This document shows positions 55,273 to 64,000 of a DNA stretch of 64,000 bases, one piece after another. The position numbers and the translations under genes were made by a program. The DNA comes from Sphingobacterium gobiense. GTDB lineage: Bacteria; Bacteroidota; Bacteroidia; Sphingobacteriales; Sphingobacteriaceae. The stretch covers positions 1 through 64,000 of the forward strand of contig NZ_PVBS01000003.1 in assembly GCF_002980575.1 (NCBI RefSeq), in the 5' to 3' direction. Every line of letters starts with the position of its first letter. Position 1 is the stretch's first letter. The notes beneath the pieces are model-generated. The model searched no databases and had not been told where the DNA came from. It was given only the letters and a program-made list of their open reading frames with translations.

Positions 55273-58200
55273 TTAAGCTACCACTAATTTTTTACGTAAC
55301 ACATTTTTGTATTCCCGTGGAAATACTTTGATAAACTTGCTCTTTTCACTTGCCCAGTTTTGCAAAATGAAATTGGCCCGCTCGCTATTGGTAAGGTGTA
55401 TATGGCGCTTTAACAAAGCGATGATCTCGTTTTCATCTTCTGTGTCTAGCGGGTCAAGATCGACCATCTCCTGGTTGCAATTATCGCGGAAGTTGCCCGC
55501 TATATCGTAGATCCAGGCAATACCACCACTCATTCCCGCAGCGAAGTTACGTCCTGTTTCGCCTAGAATTAACGCCCGTCCTCCGGTCATATATTCACAA
55601 CCGTGGTCACCGATACCTTCGACAACCGCTGTAGCTCCGGAGTTTCTTACTGCAAAACGTTCACCTGCCATACCATTGATAAAGAGATAGCCAGATGTTG
55701 CGCCATATAGCGCGACGTTGCCAATAATAATATTTTCGTGTGCAACCAACGGGCTATCATCTGTTGGGTAGATAGCAAGCTGCGCTCCCGAAAGTCCTTT
55801 CCCGACGTAATCATTGGCTTCACCTTCCAATTCAAAAGAAAGCCCTTTCACGGCAAAGGCTCCAAACGATTGGCCGGCAGAGCCCTCAAACTTGAAGTTG
55901 ATCGTGTTGTCCGGTAAACCATCCGCACCATGGGCTTTTGATATTTCGTTTGACAACAATGTACCTATGGTTCGGTCTGTATTTTTTACCTTAAATGTAC
56001 CGAATACAGGTGTCTTTGTCTCGATAGCAGATTTTGCTTGGTTCAATAATCCCCAATCTAAAATCATACTCATGCCATGATCTTGTTCTTGCGTGTTATA
56101 CAAGCTTTCAGAAGGCTCGTTTCGAGCAACGTGCAATATTTGTGAGAAATCAATTTTTGCCGCTTTCCAGTGGTCTATGTTTTCCCGTTTCTTTAAAAAC
56201 TGTGCGCGACCTACCATTTCGTTTATGGTACGGAAACCAAGCTGTGCCATCGTTTCCCGTATCTCTTCTGCAAGGAAGCGGAAGAGGTTAACGATATCTT
56301 CAGGTTTTCCAGAGAATAGCTTCCGCAATTCGGGGTCTTGCGTAGCAACGCCGACAGGGCAGGTATTCAGATGGCATTTGCGCATCATAATACAACCACC
56401 TGCGATCAATGCAGCGGTAGCCACACCCCACTCTTCCGCGCCCAATAAGGTCGCCATGACGATATCACGGCCGGTTTTCATCTGTCCGTCGGCCTGTAGT
56501 ACCACTCGGCTACGCAATTTGTTCTGTACGAGCGTTTGGTGTGCTTCGGCCAGTCCCAATTCCCAAGGTAAGCCGGCGTGTTTAACAGAACTTAATGGCG
56601 AAGCACCTGTGCCGCCATCGAATCCGGCGATTAGAATCACATCAGCATGTGCTTTTGCTACCCCGGCAGCGATAGTGCCTACTCCAGCTTTGGAAACCAG
56701 TTTTACGTTGATTCTCGCGTTCCGATTGGCATTTTTCAAATCGAAAATCAATTGAGCAAGATCCTCGATAGAATAAATATCGTGATGCGGTGGAGGAGAG
56801 ATTAGTCCCACACCTGGCGTTGCGTGACGCAGGCGCGCAATGAATTCATCTACTTTATGTCCCGGTAGCTGACCACCTTCTCCCGGTTTTGCGCCTTGGG
56901 CCATCTTGATTTGAATCTCGTCCGCTTCTGTCAGGTAATGCGATGTCACGCCAAAACGTGCAGAAGCTACCTGTTTAATGGCAGAGCGCATCGAGTCTCC
57001 GTTAGGTAATCGCTCAAAACGAATGGCATCCTCACCACCCTCGCCTGTATTACTTTTCGCGCCGATACGGTTCATGGCGATGGCAAGCGTGCTATGTGCT
57101 TCCGTGGAAATGGAACCCATGGACATCGCACCCGTAGCAAAACGTTTCATAATGTTCTCCGCAGGTTCTACCTCTTCCAATGGAACCGGTGTTCTGTGTT
57201 TCGCAAAATCAAGCAAGCCACGCAACGTATACATCCGTTCTTTTTGGTTGTTGATTAAAGCTGCGTACTTCTTGTAAGATTCAAAGTCACCTGTGCGACA
57301 AGCCTTTTGTAAGAGATGCACCGTTTCAGGATTCCACAAATGGCGTTCTCCACGACGCTTCCACTGATAAATACCACCTTCTGGCAATAGTTTCTGTTCT
57401 ACACGTGTTTGTCCGAAAGCTCTCCAATGCTTGGATAAGGCTTCCGTTGCAATATCATCCAAAGTCAATCCGCCAATGCGTGAAACCGAACCACAGAAAT
57501 AAGTGTCCACTACTGATTTTTCTACACCTAAGACCTCAAATATTTGGGCACCATGGTAAGATTGTAGTGTGGAGATACCCATCTTCGAGAATATCTTCAA
57601 TAGACCTGCACAAATCGCTTTTACATAATTTTTTCGGAGTTCTTCCCAAGTCAACTCGGTTTCGATCTGTCCCAGTTCTTTCATGGTACGGATCGAGGCC
57701 AATGCCATATAAGGATTGACGGCCGTTGCTCCAAATGCTAAAAGACAAGCAAAATGGTGTACTTCCCAAACGTCGCCCGCTTCTACCACTAGTCCTACAG
57801 CACCTCTGTTGCCTGTTTTGATAAGATGGTGATGTACGGCCGATACGGCCAAGATTGATGGAATTGCACAATGCTGCGAGTCAATCGCACGGTCGGAAAG
57901 AATGATGACTTCAAAACCGTCACGAACCGCGTCGTCGGCGTATCGGCATAACCTTTCTAGGCCAGCTTCTAGGGAGCCTGATTTGCCATCAGCTTTGAAA
58001 TATGTCTGCAACGTTTTTGCTTGGAATATACCGGTATCGATCGATCGCAGTTTCTCTAATTCACTCGAGGTCAAAATTGGGTGTTCCAATTTGACGCTAT
58101 GGCAGAATTTTTTGTCTTCTACTAAAATATTGCCGGCATTGCCGATGAATGTCGCTAAGCTCATCACCAAACGCTCCCGGATCGGATCAATAGGCGGATT

Positions 58201-59787
58201 GGTAACCTGTGCAAAAAACTGTTTAAAATAGCTGGACAGGTGTTGTGGTTGGTCTGATAAAATAGCCAACGGAATATCCGTTCCCATGGAACCGATAGGT
58301 TCATAACCCGTCACCGCCATCGGCGTGATGATGTTTTCCAGGTCTTCACGAGAATAACCGAAGGCTTGCTGGTATTTGAATACCGATTCTTTTTTGAGAT
58401 AGGTATAGGTAACGCGTGGTTTTTCCAGCTCGTCCATCCGGATTTTGTAATTATCGAGCCATTCCCCATAAGGTTGTTGGTGGATGAGTTCGCCTTTGAC
58501 TTCCTCGTCGGAACGAATGCAGCCTTTCTCCATATCCACAACGAAAATTTTTCCCGGCTGTTGACGGCCTTTTTTAATGATAAGGCTTTCAGGCACGGGT
58601 AGTGCGCCTGCTTCGGAGGCTACAACTACGCGGTCGTCCGATGTAACCGCAAAACGCAGTGGTCTTAAACCGTTTCGGTCCAATGTGGCACCAATGGTAT
58701 TACCATCTGTGAAACATAGTGCGGCAGGACCATCCCATGGCTCCATCAATGTCGCGTGGTATTCGTAGAAGGCTCTCTTGAGCGGATCCATTTGGGTATT
58801 GCCATCCCAAGCCTCCGGTACGAGCATCAGCATGACATGCGGCAAACTTCTTCCGCTATGTAAAAGTAATTCTACGACGTTATCCAAACAAGCAGAATCC
58901 GATTGTCCACGGTCTACTACCGGAAGCAGTATTTGCATCTCTTCTTCTGAAAAATAAGGAGAAGAAAGTGCTCTCGCACCCGCATAAAACCAGTTTAAGT
59001 TTCCGGTCAAGGTATTGATTTCACCGTTGTGCGCAATATTACGGAATGGCTGTGCCAACGACCACGAAGGAAATGTGTTCGTCGAAAAACGCGAATGAAC
59101 CAATCCGAATGCCGATACAACACGCGGGTCTTTCAGATCTTCGAAATACGTGCCGACTTGATAGGTGGTCAATTGTCCTTTATAGATAATCGTCTTACAA
59201 GACAGTGAAGCGATATATAAAGGTAATGGATATGCTTGATGTTCTTTTATTTTTTGGATGATGAGGCGTCTTAGAACGAAAAGTTTCCGTTCGAACTCTT
59301 CTGTTGTAGAGACGCCGTCAGGGCGGGAGACAAAAAACTGAACAATCTCCGGTTCTGCGCCCAATGCCGTCGGCCCAATGCCTTCACGATTCACGGGAAC
59401 ATCGCGGAAACCTAAAAATTTCATGCCCCGTGCTTCCGTTGCCTCGATAATGGTGTTACGGCAAAGTTCGTTTAATGCTTCCTCTTTCGGAAGAAAGACC
59501 ATCCCTGTTCCATAATAACCAGGCTCTTCCAATTGGATGCCGAGGTTAATACACTCTTCCCACAAAAATTCATGGGGCAGCTGAATCATAACCCCTGCTC
59601 CATCTCCACTTTCTGGGTCACAACCACATGCCCCCCGGTGTTCCATGTTTTCCAACATCGTCAACGCATCCTCTACTTGCTGGTGCGATTTTTTTCCTTT
59701 GATGTGGGCAACGAAGCCAACACCACACGCATCATGTTCAAAGTCAGGATTATACAGCCCTTGTTCCGGTAATCTTTCGTTTGTCAT
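55273..59787 (-). CDS. gltB: Glutamate synthase large subunit
   Basis: The ATG at 59787, preceded by GAGGAGAG, gives 1504 residues; a TTG four codons upstream is less likely. The chain should be cleaved before the Cys of ACGVGF, which becomes the glutaminase nucleophile. Class II amidotransferase (about 20-430), central, FMN-barrel (about 800-1180, GEGGEDAIRF) and C-terminal beta-helix domains follow. The 3Fe-4S ligands are in CIMMRKCHLNTCPVGV. With GltD it turns 2-oxoglutarate and glutamine into two glutamates. Confidence 0.97.
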   Translation of the reverse strand: MTNERLPEQGLYNPDFEHDACGVGFVAHIKGKKSHQQVEDALTMLENMEHRGACGCDPESGDGAGVMIQLPHEFLWEECINLGIQLEEPGYYGTGMVFLPKEEALNELCRNTIIEATEARGMKFLGFRDVPVNREGIGPTALGAEPEIVQFFVSRPDGVSTTEEFERKLFVLRRLIIQKIKEHQAYPLPLYIASLSCKTIIYKGQLTTYQVGTYFEDLKDPRVVSAFGLVHSRFSTNTFPSWSLAQPFRNIAHNGEINTLTGNLNWFYAGARALSSPYFSEEEMQILLPVVDRGQSDSACLDNVVELLLHSGRSLPHVMLMLVPEAWDGNTQMDPLKRAFYEYHATLMEPWDGPAALCFTDGNTIGATLDRNGLRPLRFAVTSDDRVVVASEAGALPVPESLIIKKGRQQPGKIFVVDMEKGCIRSDEEVKGELIHQQPYGEWLDNYKIRMDELEKPRVTYTYLKKESVFKYQQAFGYSREDLENIITPMAVTGYEPIGSMGTDIPLAILSDQPQHLSSYFKQFFAQVTNPPIDPIRERLVMSLATFIGNAGNILVEDKKFCHSVKLEHPILTSSELEKLRSIDTGIFQAKTLQTYFKADGKSGSLEAGLERLCRYADDAVRDGFEVIILSDRAIDSQHCAIPSILAVSAVHHHLIKTGNRGAVGLVVEAGDVWEVHHFACLLAFGATAVNPYMALASIRTMKELGQIETELTWEELRKNYVKAICAGLLKIFSKMGISTLQSYHGAQIFEVLGVEKSVVDTYFCGSVSRIGGLTLDDIATEALSKHWRAFGQTRVEQKLLPEGGIYQWKRRGERHLWNPETVHLLQKACRTGDFESYKKYAALINNQKERMYTLRGLLDFAKHRTPVPLEEVEPAENIMKRFATGAMSMGSISTEAHSTLAIAMNRIGAKSNTGEGGEDAIRFERLPNGDSMRSAIKQVASARFGVTSHYLTEADEIQIKMAQGAKPGEGGQLPGHKVDEFIARLRHATPGVGLISPPPHHDIYSIEDLAQLIFDLKNANRNARINVKLVSKAGVGTIAAGVAKAHADVILIAGFDGGTGASPLSSVKHAGLPWELGLAEAHQTLVQNKLRSRVVLQADGQMKTGRDIVMATLLGAEEWGVATAALIAGGCIMMRKCHLNTCPVGVATQDPELRKLFSGKPEDIVNLFRFLAEEIRETMAQLGFRTINEMVGRAQFLKKRENIDHWKAAKIDFSQILHVARNEPSESLYNTQEQDHGMSMILDWGLLNQAKSAIETKTPVFGTFKVKNTDRTIGTLLSNEISKAHGADGLPDNTINFKFEGSAGQSFGAFAVKGLSFELEGEANDYVGKGLSGAQLAIYPTDDSPLVAHENIIIGNVALYGATSGYLFINGMAGERFAVRNSGATAVVEGIGDHGCEYMTGGRALILGETGRNFAAGMSGGIAWIYDIAGNFRDNCNQEMVDLDPLDTEDENEIIALLKRHIHLTNSERANFILQNWASEKSKFIKVFPREYKNVLRKKLVVA

Positions 59788-60042
59788 TTCTCTCCTCAAA
59801 ATATTAGGTTGCTAATATACGAATAAAAAATGTTTTTTATTATAATTTCTCTAAAAAAAATGATTCGACGTTGAGGTTTTTGTAATTTAATATGTTTTTA
59901 TTGCGGAAATTGTATTTGTTATTTAGATTCGGTCTACGGTTTGGTTCCGCCCTCTATCTGGGCAGCTTGTGTATCAGCTTTTGTGGTATTAATCATCTTT
60001 ATGTACGACTTTTTGCGGTTGACTACATTTTTATGTAGGAGT

Positions 60043-60381
60043 TTAGTCCGATTTCTTATCCAACGGGAAGTGCTTATTTACATATTCCTGCACCCGTAAG
60101 GTTCTTTGGTAAACTTCTTCAGATGCGTGGTGTATACGGGTGTATTGTTCAGATACTTCCTTACCATAATCAAAATAGGCTTGTTGGAGTTTACGGATAT
60201 CGGAAATAACCTCAAAAAAATCCTGCTGATCCCGATCCAGTGAGACGATATCTATAGAAACCGTATTGTAATGGCGAAAGACTTGGTGTATCAGTTTGTC
60301 TTCTTCGTCTTCCTGATCATCAAACCAGTCTTCGTTTTCATAGATATAGTCCGCCCAGTCGTTTAACCATTGCATTTCCAT
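60043..60381 (-). CDS. Hypothetical acidic protein, 112 aa
   Basis: I do not recognise this protein. It is acidic at the N-terminus (NEDWFDDQEDEED), helical, with a likely coiled segment at about 60-100, and has no signal or membrane helix. It starts 6 bases after the stop of the frameshifted gene upstream, so both are probably one transcript from the promoter at 60716-60745. The 255 bases between it and gltB hold nothing recognisable. Confidence 0.6.
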   Translation of the reverse strand: MEMQWLNDWADYIYENEDWFDDQEDEEDKLIHQVFRHYNTVSIDIVSLDRDQQDFFEVISDIRKLQQAYFDYGKEVSEQYTRIHHASEEVYQRTLRVQEYVNKHFPLDKKSD

Positions 60382-60387
60382 AACAAC

Positions 60388-60692
60388 CTACGTATGGAGT
60401 TCCTTAAGGTCTTCGTTATGGCTGTCCACATCTGTGTAGAAATCGACGATATCGATTGAGAACCGTTCGCCCATATCGGTAAGTTCCACATTATCGACGA
60501 GTTTAAACGCAGCTTCTAAAAATAGAAATGTTCTCTCGCGTTGAGATGGAACAGCGCGTGATACGGACTTTCTTCCCATCCTTCCGGTGTTAATTCACCT
60601 ATCAGTTCGGGTAAGATTTTAAAGAGATCAGTGAAGACATCGATCATTGCTTTTCTCGGGAAAAGCTTGTGGTTGTTGAGCAAATTTGTCAT
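60388..60692 (-). pseudogene. Frameshifted small gene of unknown function (about 100 aa)
   Basis: From the ATG at 60692 the first frame reads to a TAG at 60516-60518, ending ...HLNAREHFYF. The -1 frame continues at once as LEAAFKLVDNVELTDMG and runs to 60388. Together they make one sensible acidic protein of about 101 residues. The break is in a five-T run (60518-60522) directly before the TAG: one extra T would restore the frame, and so would a -1 slip on T-TTT-TAG. I cannot tell mutation, sequencing error and programmed shift apart. A consensus promoter lies upstream. Family unknown. Confidence 0.55.
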
Positions 60693-60715
60693 AATGGTTT
60701 TGTTTTGATGTTATT

Positions 60716-60745
60716 CAAATATAGAAAAAAAGATAATGAACCAAA
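60716..60745 (-). promoter_or_regulatory. Promoter of the frameshifted gene pair
   Basis: On the minus strand TTTG, an 18-base spacer and TATATTTG match the Bacteroidota consensus exactly. The ATG is 24 bases downstream. An intact promoter argues that the locus is still expressed. Confidence 0.6.
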
Positions 60746-60814
60746 TTTGCTTTTAAAAAGCTTACGCACCCTACGGCCCAATGAGATAACGTTCGGAAAT
60801 ACGAATCGTCACTA

Positions 60815-60836
60815 TTTAAGCAATCGATTGCTTAAA
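60815..60836. promoter_or_regulatory. 22-bp perfect palindrome, possible operator
   Basis: TTTAAGCAATC followed by its exact reverse complement GATTGCTTAAA makes a gapless 22-bp palindrome. It lies 70 bases upstream of the minus-strand promoter and 81 bases before the plus-strand ORF at 60917. Such a site suits a dimeric DNA-binding protein better than a hairpin, which needs a loop. Confidence 0.5.
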
Positions 60837-60916
60837 ACTTCTTTTTGTACCCTTGCTTTTTATTATGTAATATTGATTTGCATACCGTTATGTGAAAACC
60901 TTGACGAACCATTGAT

Positions 60917-61102
60917 ATGAATAACAGCAGGAATCTACTAAAACAAGTATCCGTACTGTCTATAGGAGCTTTTACGATCAACATAGCTGCACCGGTTTCT
61001 GCACATGTAAATCGTAATCAGAAATCAGCTATGGAAGATAGGCTTTCCCTATACTTTACGGAAATTACTTTTCTTTATTTATATTGTACTATGGCTCGCT
61101 AA
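60917..61102 (+). pseudogene. Possible truncated signal-peptide remnant, 61 aa
   Basis: The frame starts SRNLLKQVSVLSIGAF, which looks like a Tat signal (SRRDFLKQ...) that has lost an arginine and the Phe, and continues INIAAPVSAH before becoming featureless and stopping 4 bases before the sigma factor gene. It may be a relic of an exported protein or a chance frame in the sigma factor leader. The remainder of 60693-61105 holds only the promoter and palindrome listed. Confidence 0.25.
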
Positions 61103-61105
61103 GGG

Positions 61106-61708
61106 ATGAAAGAAGAAGTATATTTTGATGAGGCAAAACTTTTGGAGGAAATGAAGCAAGACAGTATAGCGGCATTTAACCAATTGTATAAAAAATATGC
61201 GCCCATTCTTTACCAACGCTTGTTGCGGTTGCTCAAGAATCCCGAAAGCGTTGAAGAGATTTTACAAGATGTATTCATAAAAATATGGAATAAACGGGAA
61301 GAGATTATACCGGAAAAGGGCTTTAAAACGTTTATCTACCGCATGGCTGATAATATGGCGATTGATCTGTTTCGTAAGATCGGTCGTGATAAAGCACTGC
61401 AATTAGAACTTTGGGCAGCTTCAATCAGCTTTTATGTACACACCGAAGAGGAAGTGTTTGACAAAGAAAAGGCACGCATTATACAGGAAGCTATTCAGAG
61501 CCTTCCTCCAAAAAGAAGAGAAATCTTGATTCAGTGCAAGCTCGAAGATAAAAGCTATAAAGAAGTGGCGGAAGTGATGGGGATTTCTGTCTCTACTGTC
61601 AGCAACCAATTAGTTTCTGCTATGAAAGATATCAGAGAATATATCGTGAAAAACTACCGGGAAGATTATCTCATTAGCCTTATTTTTATCGCCATATTGT
61701 CTTTCTGA
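61106..61708 (+). CDS. ECF sigma factor, FecI-like
   Basis: The 200-residue factor has sigma region 2 (about 20-85, EEILQDVFIKIWNKREEI, AIDLFRKIGRD) and region 4 (about 125-175, SYKEVAEVMGISVSTVSNQLVSAMKDI at the helix-turn-helix). A hydrophobic C-terminal tail (LISLIFIAILSF) is seen in many Bacteroidota members. It should drive the fecR-susC genes downstream when FecR is signalled. Confidence 0.92.
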   Translation: MKEEVYFDEAKLLEEMKQDSIAAFNQLYKKYAPILYQRLLRLLKNPESVEEILQDVFIKIWNKREEIIPEKGFKTFIYRMADNMAIDLFRKIGRDKALQLELWAASISFYVHTEEEVFDKEKARIIQEAIQSLPPKRREILIQCKLEDKSYKEVAEVMGISVSTVSNQLVSAMKDIREYIVKNYREDYLISLIFIAILSF

Positions 61709-61785
61709 AAAAAATCACTAGCCCAATAGTGTGTTTTGTCCCGTCGTTCGTATAGGATATAAGTAAGCGATAAACCTAACGATTG

Positions 61786-62958
61786 ATGGCTTTGGACAAA
61801 AATGATAAAATCTATACGCTTTTATGCGCTTTTATAAATGACCAACTGGAACGATCACAGTTGGAAGAACTATTTGCTTTAATCGAGGAAGTGGATGAAG
61901 AGCAATTGCATATAGCAATCCGTAATATACTCGATGAAGAACACACGCCGGAAAACCTTGATTTTATACAGGAACGTGTAGAACTCCTCCAAGAGGATAT
62001 TTTATCGAAAATCATTCCTGAACAAACACGGACGCCGCAAAGAAAGCTGTTCAACATACGCCTGGCGATTGGTATAGCGGCCATGTTGGCCGTTGTATTT
62101 ACCATCACTTACCTATCGCAACGGCGTGAAAACTTATCTCCTGCAGCAGACCGCGGTATTGCTTCGACTATTATGCCGGGTGGTAACCGGGCGACAATCA
62201 CGGTAAATGGACAAGATTTTGAACTGGATACTGATCAAGGGGAACTGGTACTAGGGGCAGATAGTCTTTTTTACGGCGATGGGCAATTATTAACAACCAC
62301 CGGTGCGCAGCAATCGGTTCAGGTGAAAACCCCTCTAGGCGGACAATACCAACTTATGTTGGCAGACGGTTCACAGGTATGGCTGAATGCCGGAAGCGAG
62401 TTGACATATAATACAGGATTCGGAACAGATAACCGTGCCTTACGTTTAGAAGGAGAAGCTTATTTTGACGTGGTTAAAAATCCCGATCTTCCCTTTACCG
62501 TGGAGATCAATGGGCAGCAAGTAGAGGTGTTAGGAACAGCTTTTAACATCAGCGCATATACCGAAGAACCTATGGTGAAGACAACGCTCCAACGGGGATC
62601 GTTAGCGGTTGCCAATGATAGTCAAAAGTTGATATTAAAACCCAATCAACAAGCCATCCTGGATAAAGATGCACAGAAAATAGCGACACGCGACGTCAAT
62701 GCTGCCAGTATTGTCGCTTGGAAAGACGGCATATTCGATTTCCACGGTATGGATGTGGAAGAATGTATGCGTGTTATTGCACGATGGTATCAGCTGGATA
62801 TCGTATACGAAGAAAAAGTTCCTTCCGTCCTGTTAGGCGGTAAAATGAGTAGAGGGGTACGGCTTTCGACTTTTCTCGAGTTTCTGGAAGCGAATTTCGA
62901 TATCCATGGCGAAGTGACTACTGACCGAAAATTGATTATCACAAAACATAGCAAATAA
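61786..62958 (+). CDS. FecR-family anti-sigma factor
   Basis: The ATG at 61786 (an upstream TTG is less likely) gives 390 residues. A cytosolic part (1-85) is followed by one membrane helix (about 87-108), a periplasmic FecR domain (about 180-275, VKTPLGGQYQLMLADGSQVWLNAGSELTY) and a C-terminal DUF4974 domain (about 308-388). The DUF4974 part resembles the STN fold and should contact the STN domain of the SusC protein downstream. It sits between its sigma factor and that transporter. Confidence 0.94.
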   Translation: MALDKNDKIYTLLCAFINDQLERSQLEELFALIEEVDEEQLHIAIRNILDEEHTPENLDFIQERVELLQEDILSKIIPEQTRTPQRKLFNIRLAIGIAAMLAVVFTITYLSQRRENLSPAADRGIASTIMPGGNRATITVNGQDFELDTDQGELVLGADSLFYGDGQLLTTTGAQQSVQVKTPLGGQYQLMLADGSQVWLNAGSELTYNTGFGTDNRALRLEGEAYFDVVKNPDLPFTVEINGQQVEVLGTAFNISAYTEEPMVKTTLQRGSLAVANDSQKLILKPNQQAILDKDAQKIATRDVNAASIVAWKDGIFDFHGMDVEECMRVIARWYQLDIVYEEKVPSVLLGGKMSRGVRLSTFLEFLEANFDIHGEVTTDRKLIITKHSK

Positions 62959-63087
62959 ACGACTTAAAATATAATAAAATGATAAAGCTAACCCGGCGTC
63001 CACCTTAATTTTATAATGAAGACAAACGCAACCGAAAAGATTTAACAAAATGCTATTTTATTAACTATAAACCTCATTCAGTATACT

Positions 63088-64000
63088 ATGACGAATAAAC
63101 AAACCAGGGATGGAGCATATCGGAATCTGCTTGTTTTCTGTAAGATTCTTCCGTTGTTCCTGATCAGCAATTTACCATTGCATGCCGAGACATTCTCACA
63201 GACGCTTTCCTTGAAATCCAAATCTATTAAGTTAGAACAAGTTTTTAAACTGATAGAACAAAAAACCAACTACGTTGTACTTTACAACTATAATGAGTTG
63301 AAAGCTATCAATCCGGTACATGTTGATGTGCACAACGCACAGCTAAAACAGTTCCTAGATGTGGTGCTAAAAGACTTACCGTTAAACTATACCATTGATG
63401 ATAAAACGATCCTGATCAGTAATAAAAAAGTAAACAGATCGCATAGAGCGGTGGAATCAACCAGTCGTAGCGGGACAGAAGAGTCCGTACAGCGCACCAT
63501 TAAAGGAACCGTAATCGATGAAGAAGGGTCGCCGTTATCGGGTGTTACCGTTGCAGAGATAGGTACCACGAATGCCACGTCCACAGGCGGCGAGGGGGAA
63601 TTCGAATTGCAGAGTTCCGCACCACAGGTTACGTTGAGTTTTTCGTTGATGGGATATGAACCTCATCGGGAAACGGTAGGCAGCAGCGGTGTTGTCCGGG
63701 TGACGTTAAGAGCTTCTATGAGTGACCTCGATGAAGTAGTCGTTGTCGGTTTTGGTACGCAGCGAAAAGAAAACCTAACCGGATCGGTGGCTTCCGTAAA
63801 TATGTCCGAAGTAGTCGATAGCCGTCCGATTACATCGCTTTCCGCAGGATTAGCCGGGCAAGCTCCCGGCTTGTATGTCAATCAAGGATCGGGCAGACCG
63901 GGAAATGATGGTGGTACGCTGAGAGTGCGCGGGCAAGGAACACTGAACAACGCCAATCCATTGGTGGTGATTGATGGGGTAGTCGGCGACATGAACCTAA
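63088..64000 (+). CDS. SusC/RagA-family transporter with STN domain, N-terminal part
   Basis: The first 304 residues lie in the window and the gene continues past its end. A signal peptide (about 1-33) precedes an STN domain (about 46-112, SIKLEQVFKLIEQKTNYVVLY), a carboxypeptidase-regulatory-like domain (about 136-210), the DEVVVVGFGTQRKENLTGSV signature and the start of the plug. The STN domain marks it as a signalling transducer for the FecR/sigma pair upstream. A SusD partner is expected beyond the window. Confidence 0.94.
   Translation, partial: MTNKQTRDGAYRNLLVFCKILPLFLISNLPLHAETFSQTLSLKSKSIKLEQVFKLIEQKTNYVVLYNYNELKAINPVHVDVHNAQLKQFLDVVLKDLPLNYTIDDKTILISNKKVNRSHRAVESTSRSGTEESVQRTIKGTVIDEEGSPLSGVTVAEIGTTNATSTGGEGEFELQSSAPQVTLSFSLMGYEPHRETVGSSGVVRVTLRASMSDLDEVVVVGFGTQRKENLTGSVASVNMSEVVDSRPITSLSAGLAGQAPGLYVNQGSGRPGNDGGTLRVRGQGTLNNANPLVVIDGVVGDMNL

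Noticed and set aside
56093..56755. A 220-codon open frame on the plus strand inside gltB
   Set aside because: It is antisense to a fully conserved gene, has no recognisable domain and is explained by the codon bias of gltB.
1..64000. CRISPR array, insertion sequence, prophage, defence island or tRNA gene
   Set aside because: I saw no regularly spaced repeats, transposase, integrase, phage structural gene, nuclease/helicase defence cluster or tRNA-like cloverleaf. Most of the window is ordinary core genome.

Overview
The window reads as chromosomal DNA of a member of the Bacteroidota, most likely the family Sphingobacteriaceae. The reasons are: two SusC/SusD-type outer-membrane loci, a FecI/FecR pair, a type IX secretion tail protein, the long form of IspG, a carbamoyl-phosphate synthase large chain without its regulatory domain, several DUF families typical of the phylum, weak Shine-Dalgarno signals, and promoters of the Bacteroidota form TTTG-N18/19-TAnnTTTG. 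The genus cannot be fixed from the sequence alone. No IS element, prophage, CRISPR array, tRNA or resistance island is visible.

Layout. The window opens in the 3' end of a 5S rRNA, followed by a decayed stretch (120-600). Next come a Tat-exported GH109-type glycosidase, a formylglycine-generating-enzyme-like lipoprotein, carB, a small outer-membrane protein and a SusC/SusD pair (610-12047). From 12.2 to 25.6 kb lie housekeeping genes: lipA, an amidohydrolase lipoprotein, a bacilliredoxin, ahcY, a NadR-like kinase, a YkuK-type RNase H fold protein, upp, uvrB, proB-proA and a 1-Cys peroxiredoxin. At 25.7-27.4 kb an ECF sigma factor is paired with a membrane protein that joins an anti-sigma-like cytosolic part to a periplasmic trypsin-like protease.

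From 27.5 to 53.5 kb: ispF, a class A penicillin-binding protein, uvrC, era, a T9SS-tail protein, ispG, an MlaE/MlaF ABC pair, a methyltransferase, an uncharacterised FMN-barrel-like protein, a DUF4382 lipoprotein, purU, parE, accD, the SRP RNA, dprA, rsmG, a glycosyltransferase, tgt, an LptF/LptG permease and a DMT transporter. Glutamate synthase (gltB-gltD) fills 53.8-59.8 kb. The end holds two small unknown genes (one frameshifted), a 22-bp perfect palindrome, and a FecI-FecR-SusC regulatory locus that runs off the window.

How the genes work together. GH109, the FGE-like protein and the two SusC loci suggest use of complex, possibly sulfated, glycans. The terminal locus has the parts of a trans-envelope switch: an STN-domain SusC, a FecR anti-sigma factor and an ECF sigma factor. 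ispF and ispG serve the MEP pathway, and proBA and gltBD serve glutamate and proline metabolism.

The best leads for something new are: the sigma/anti-sigma-protease pair; the frameshifted small gene with a T-TTT-TAG slip site and its nearby palindrome; the 589-residue FMN-barrel-like protein; two families of intergenic hairpin repeats; and a Tgt that has lost three of its zinc ligands.
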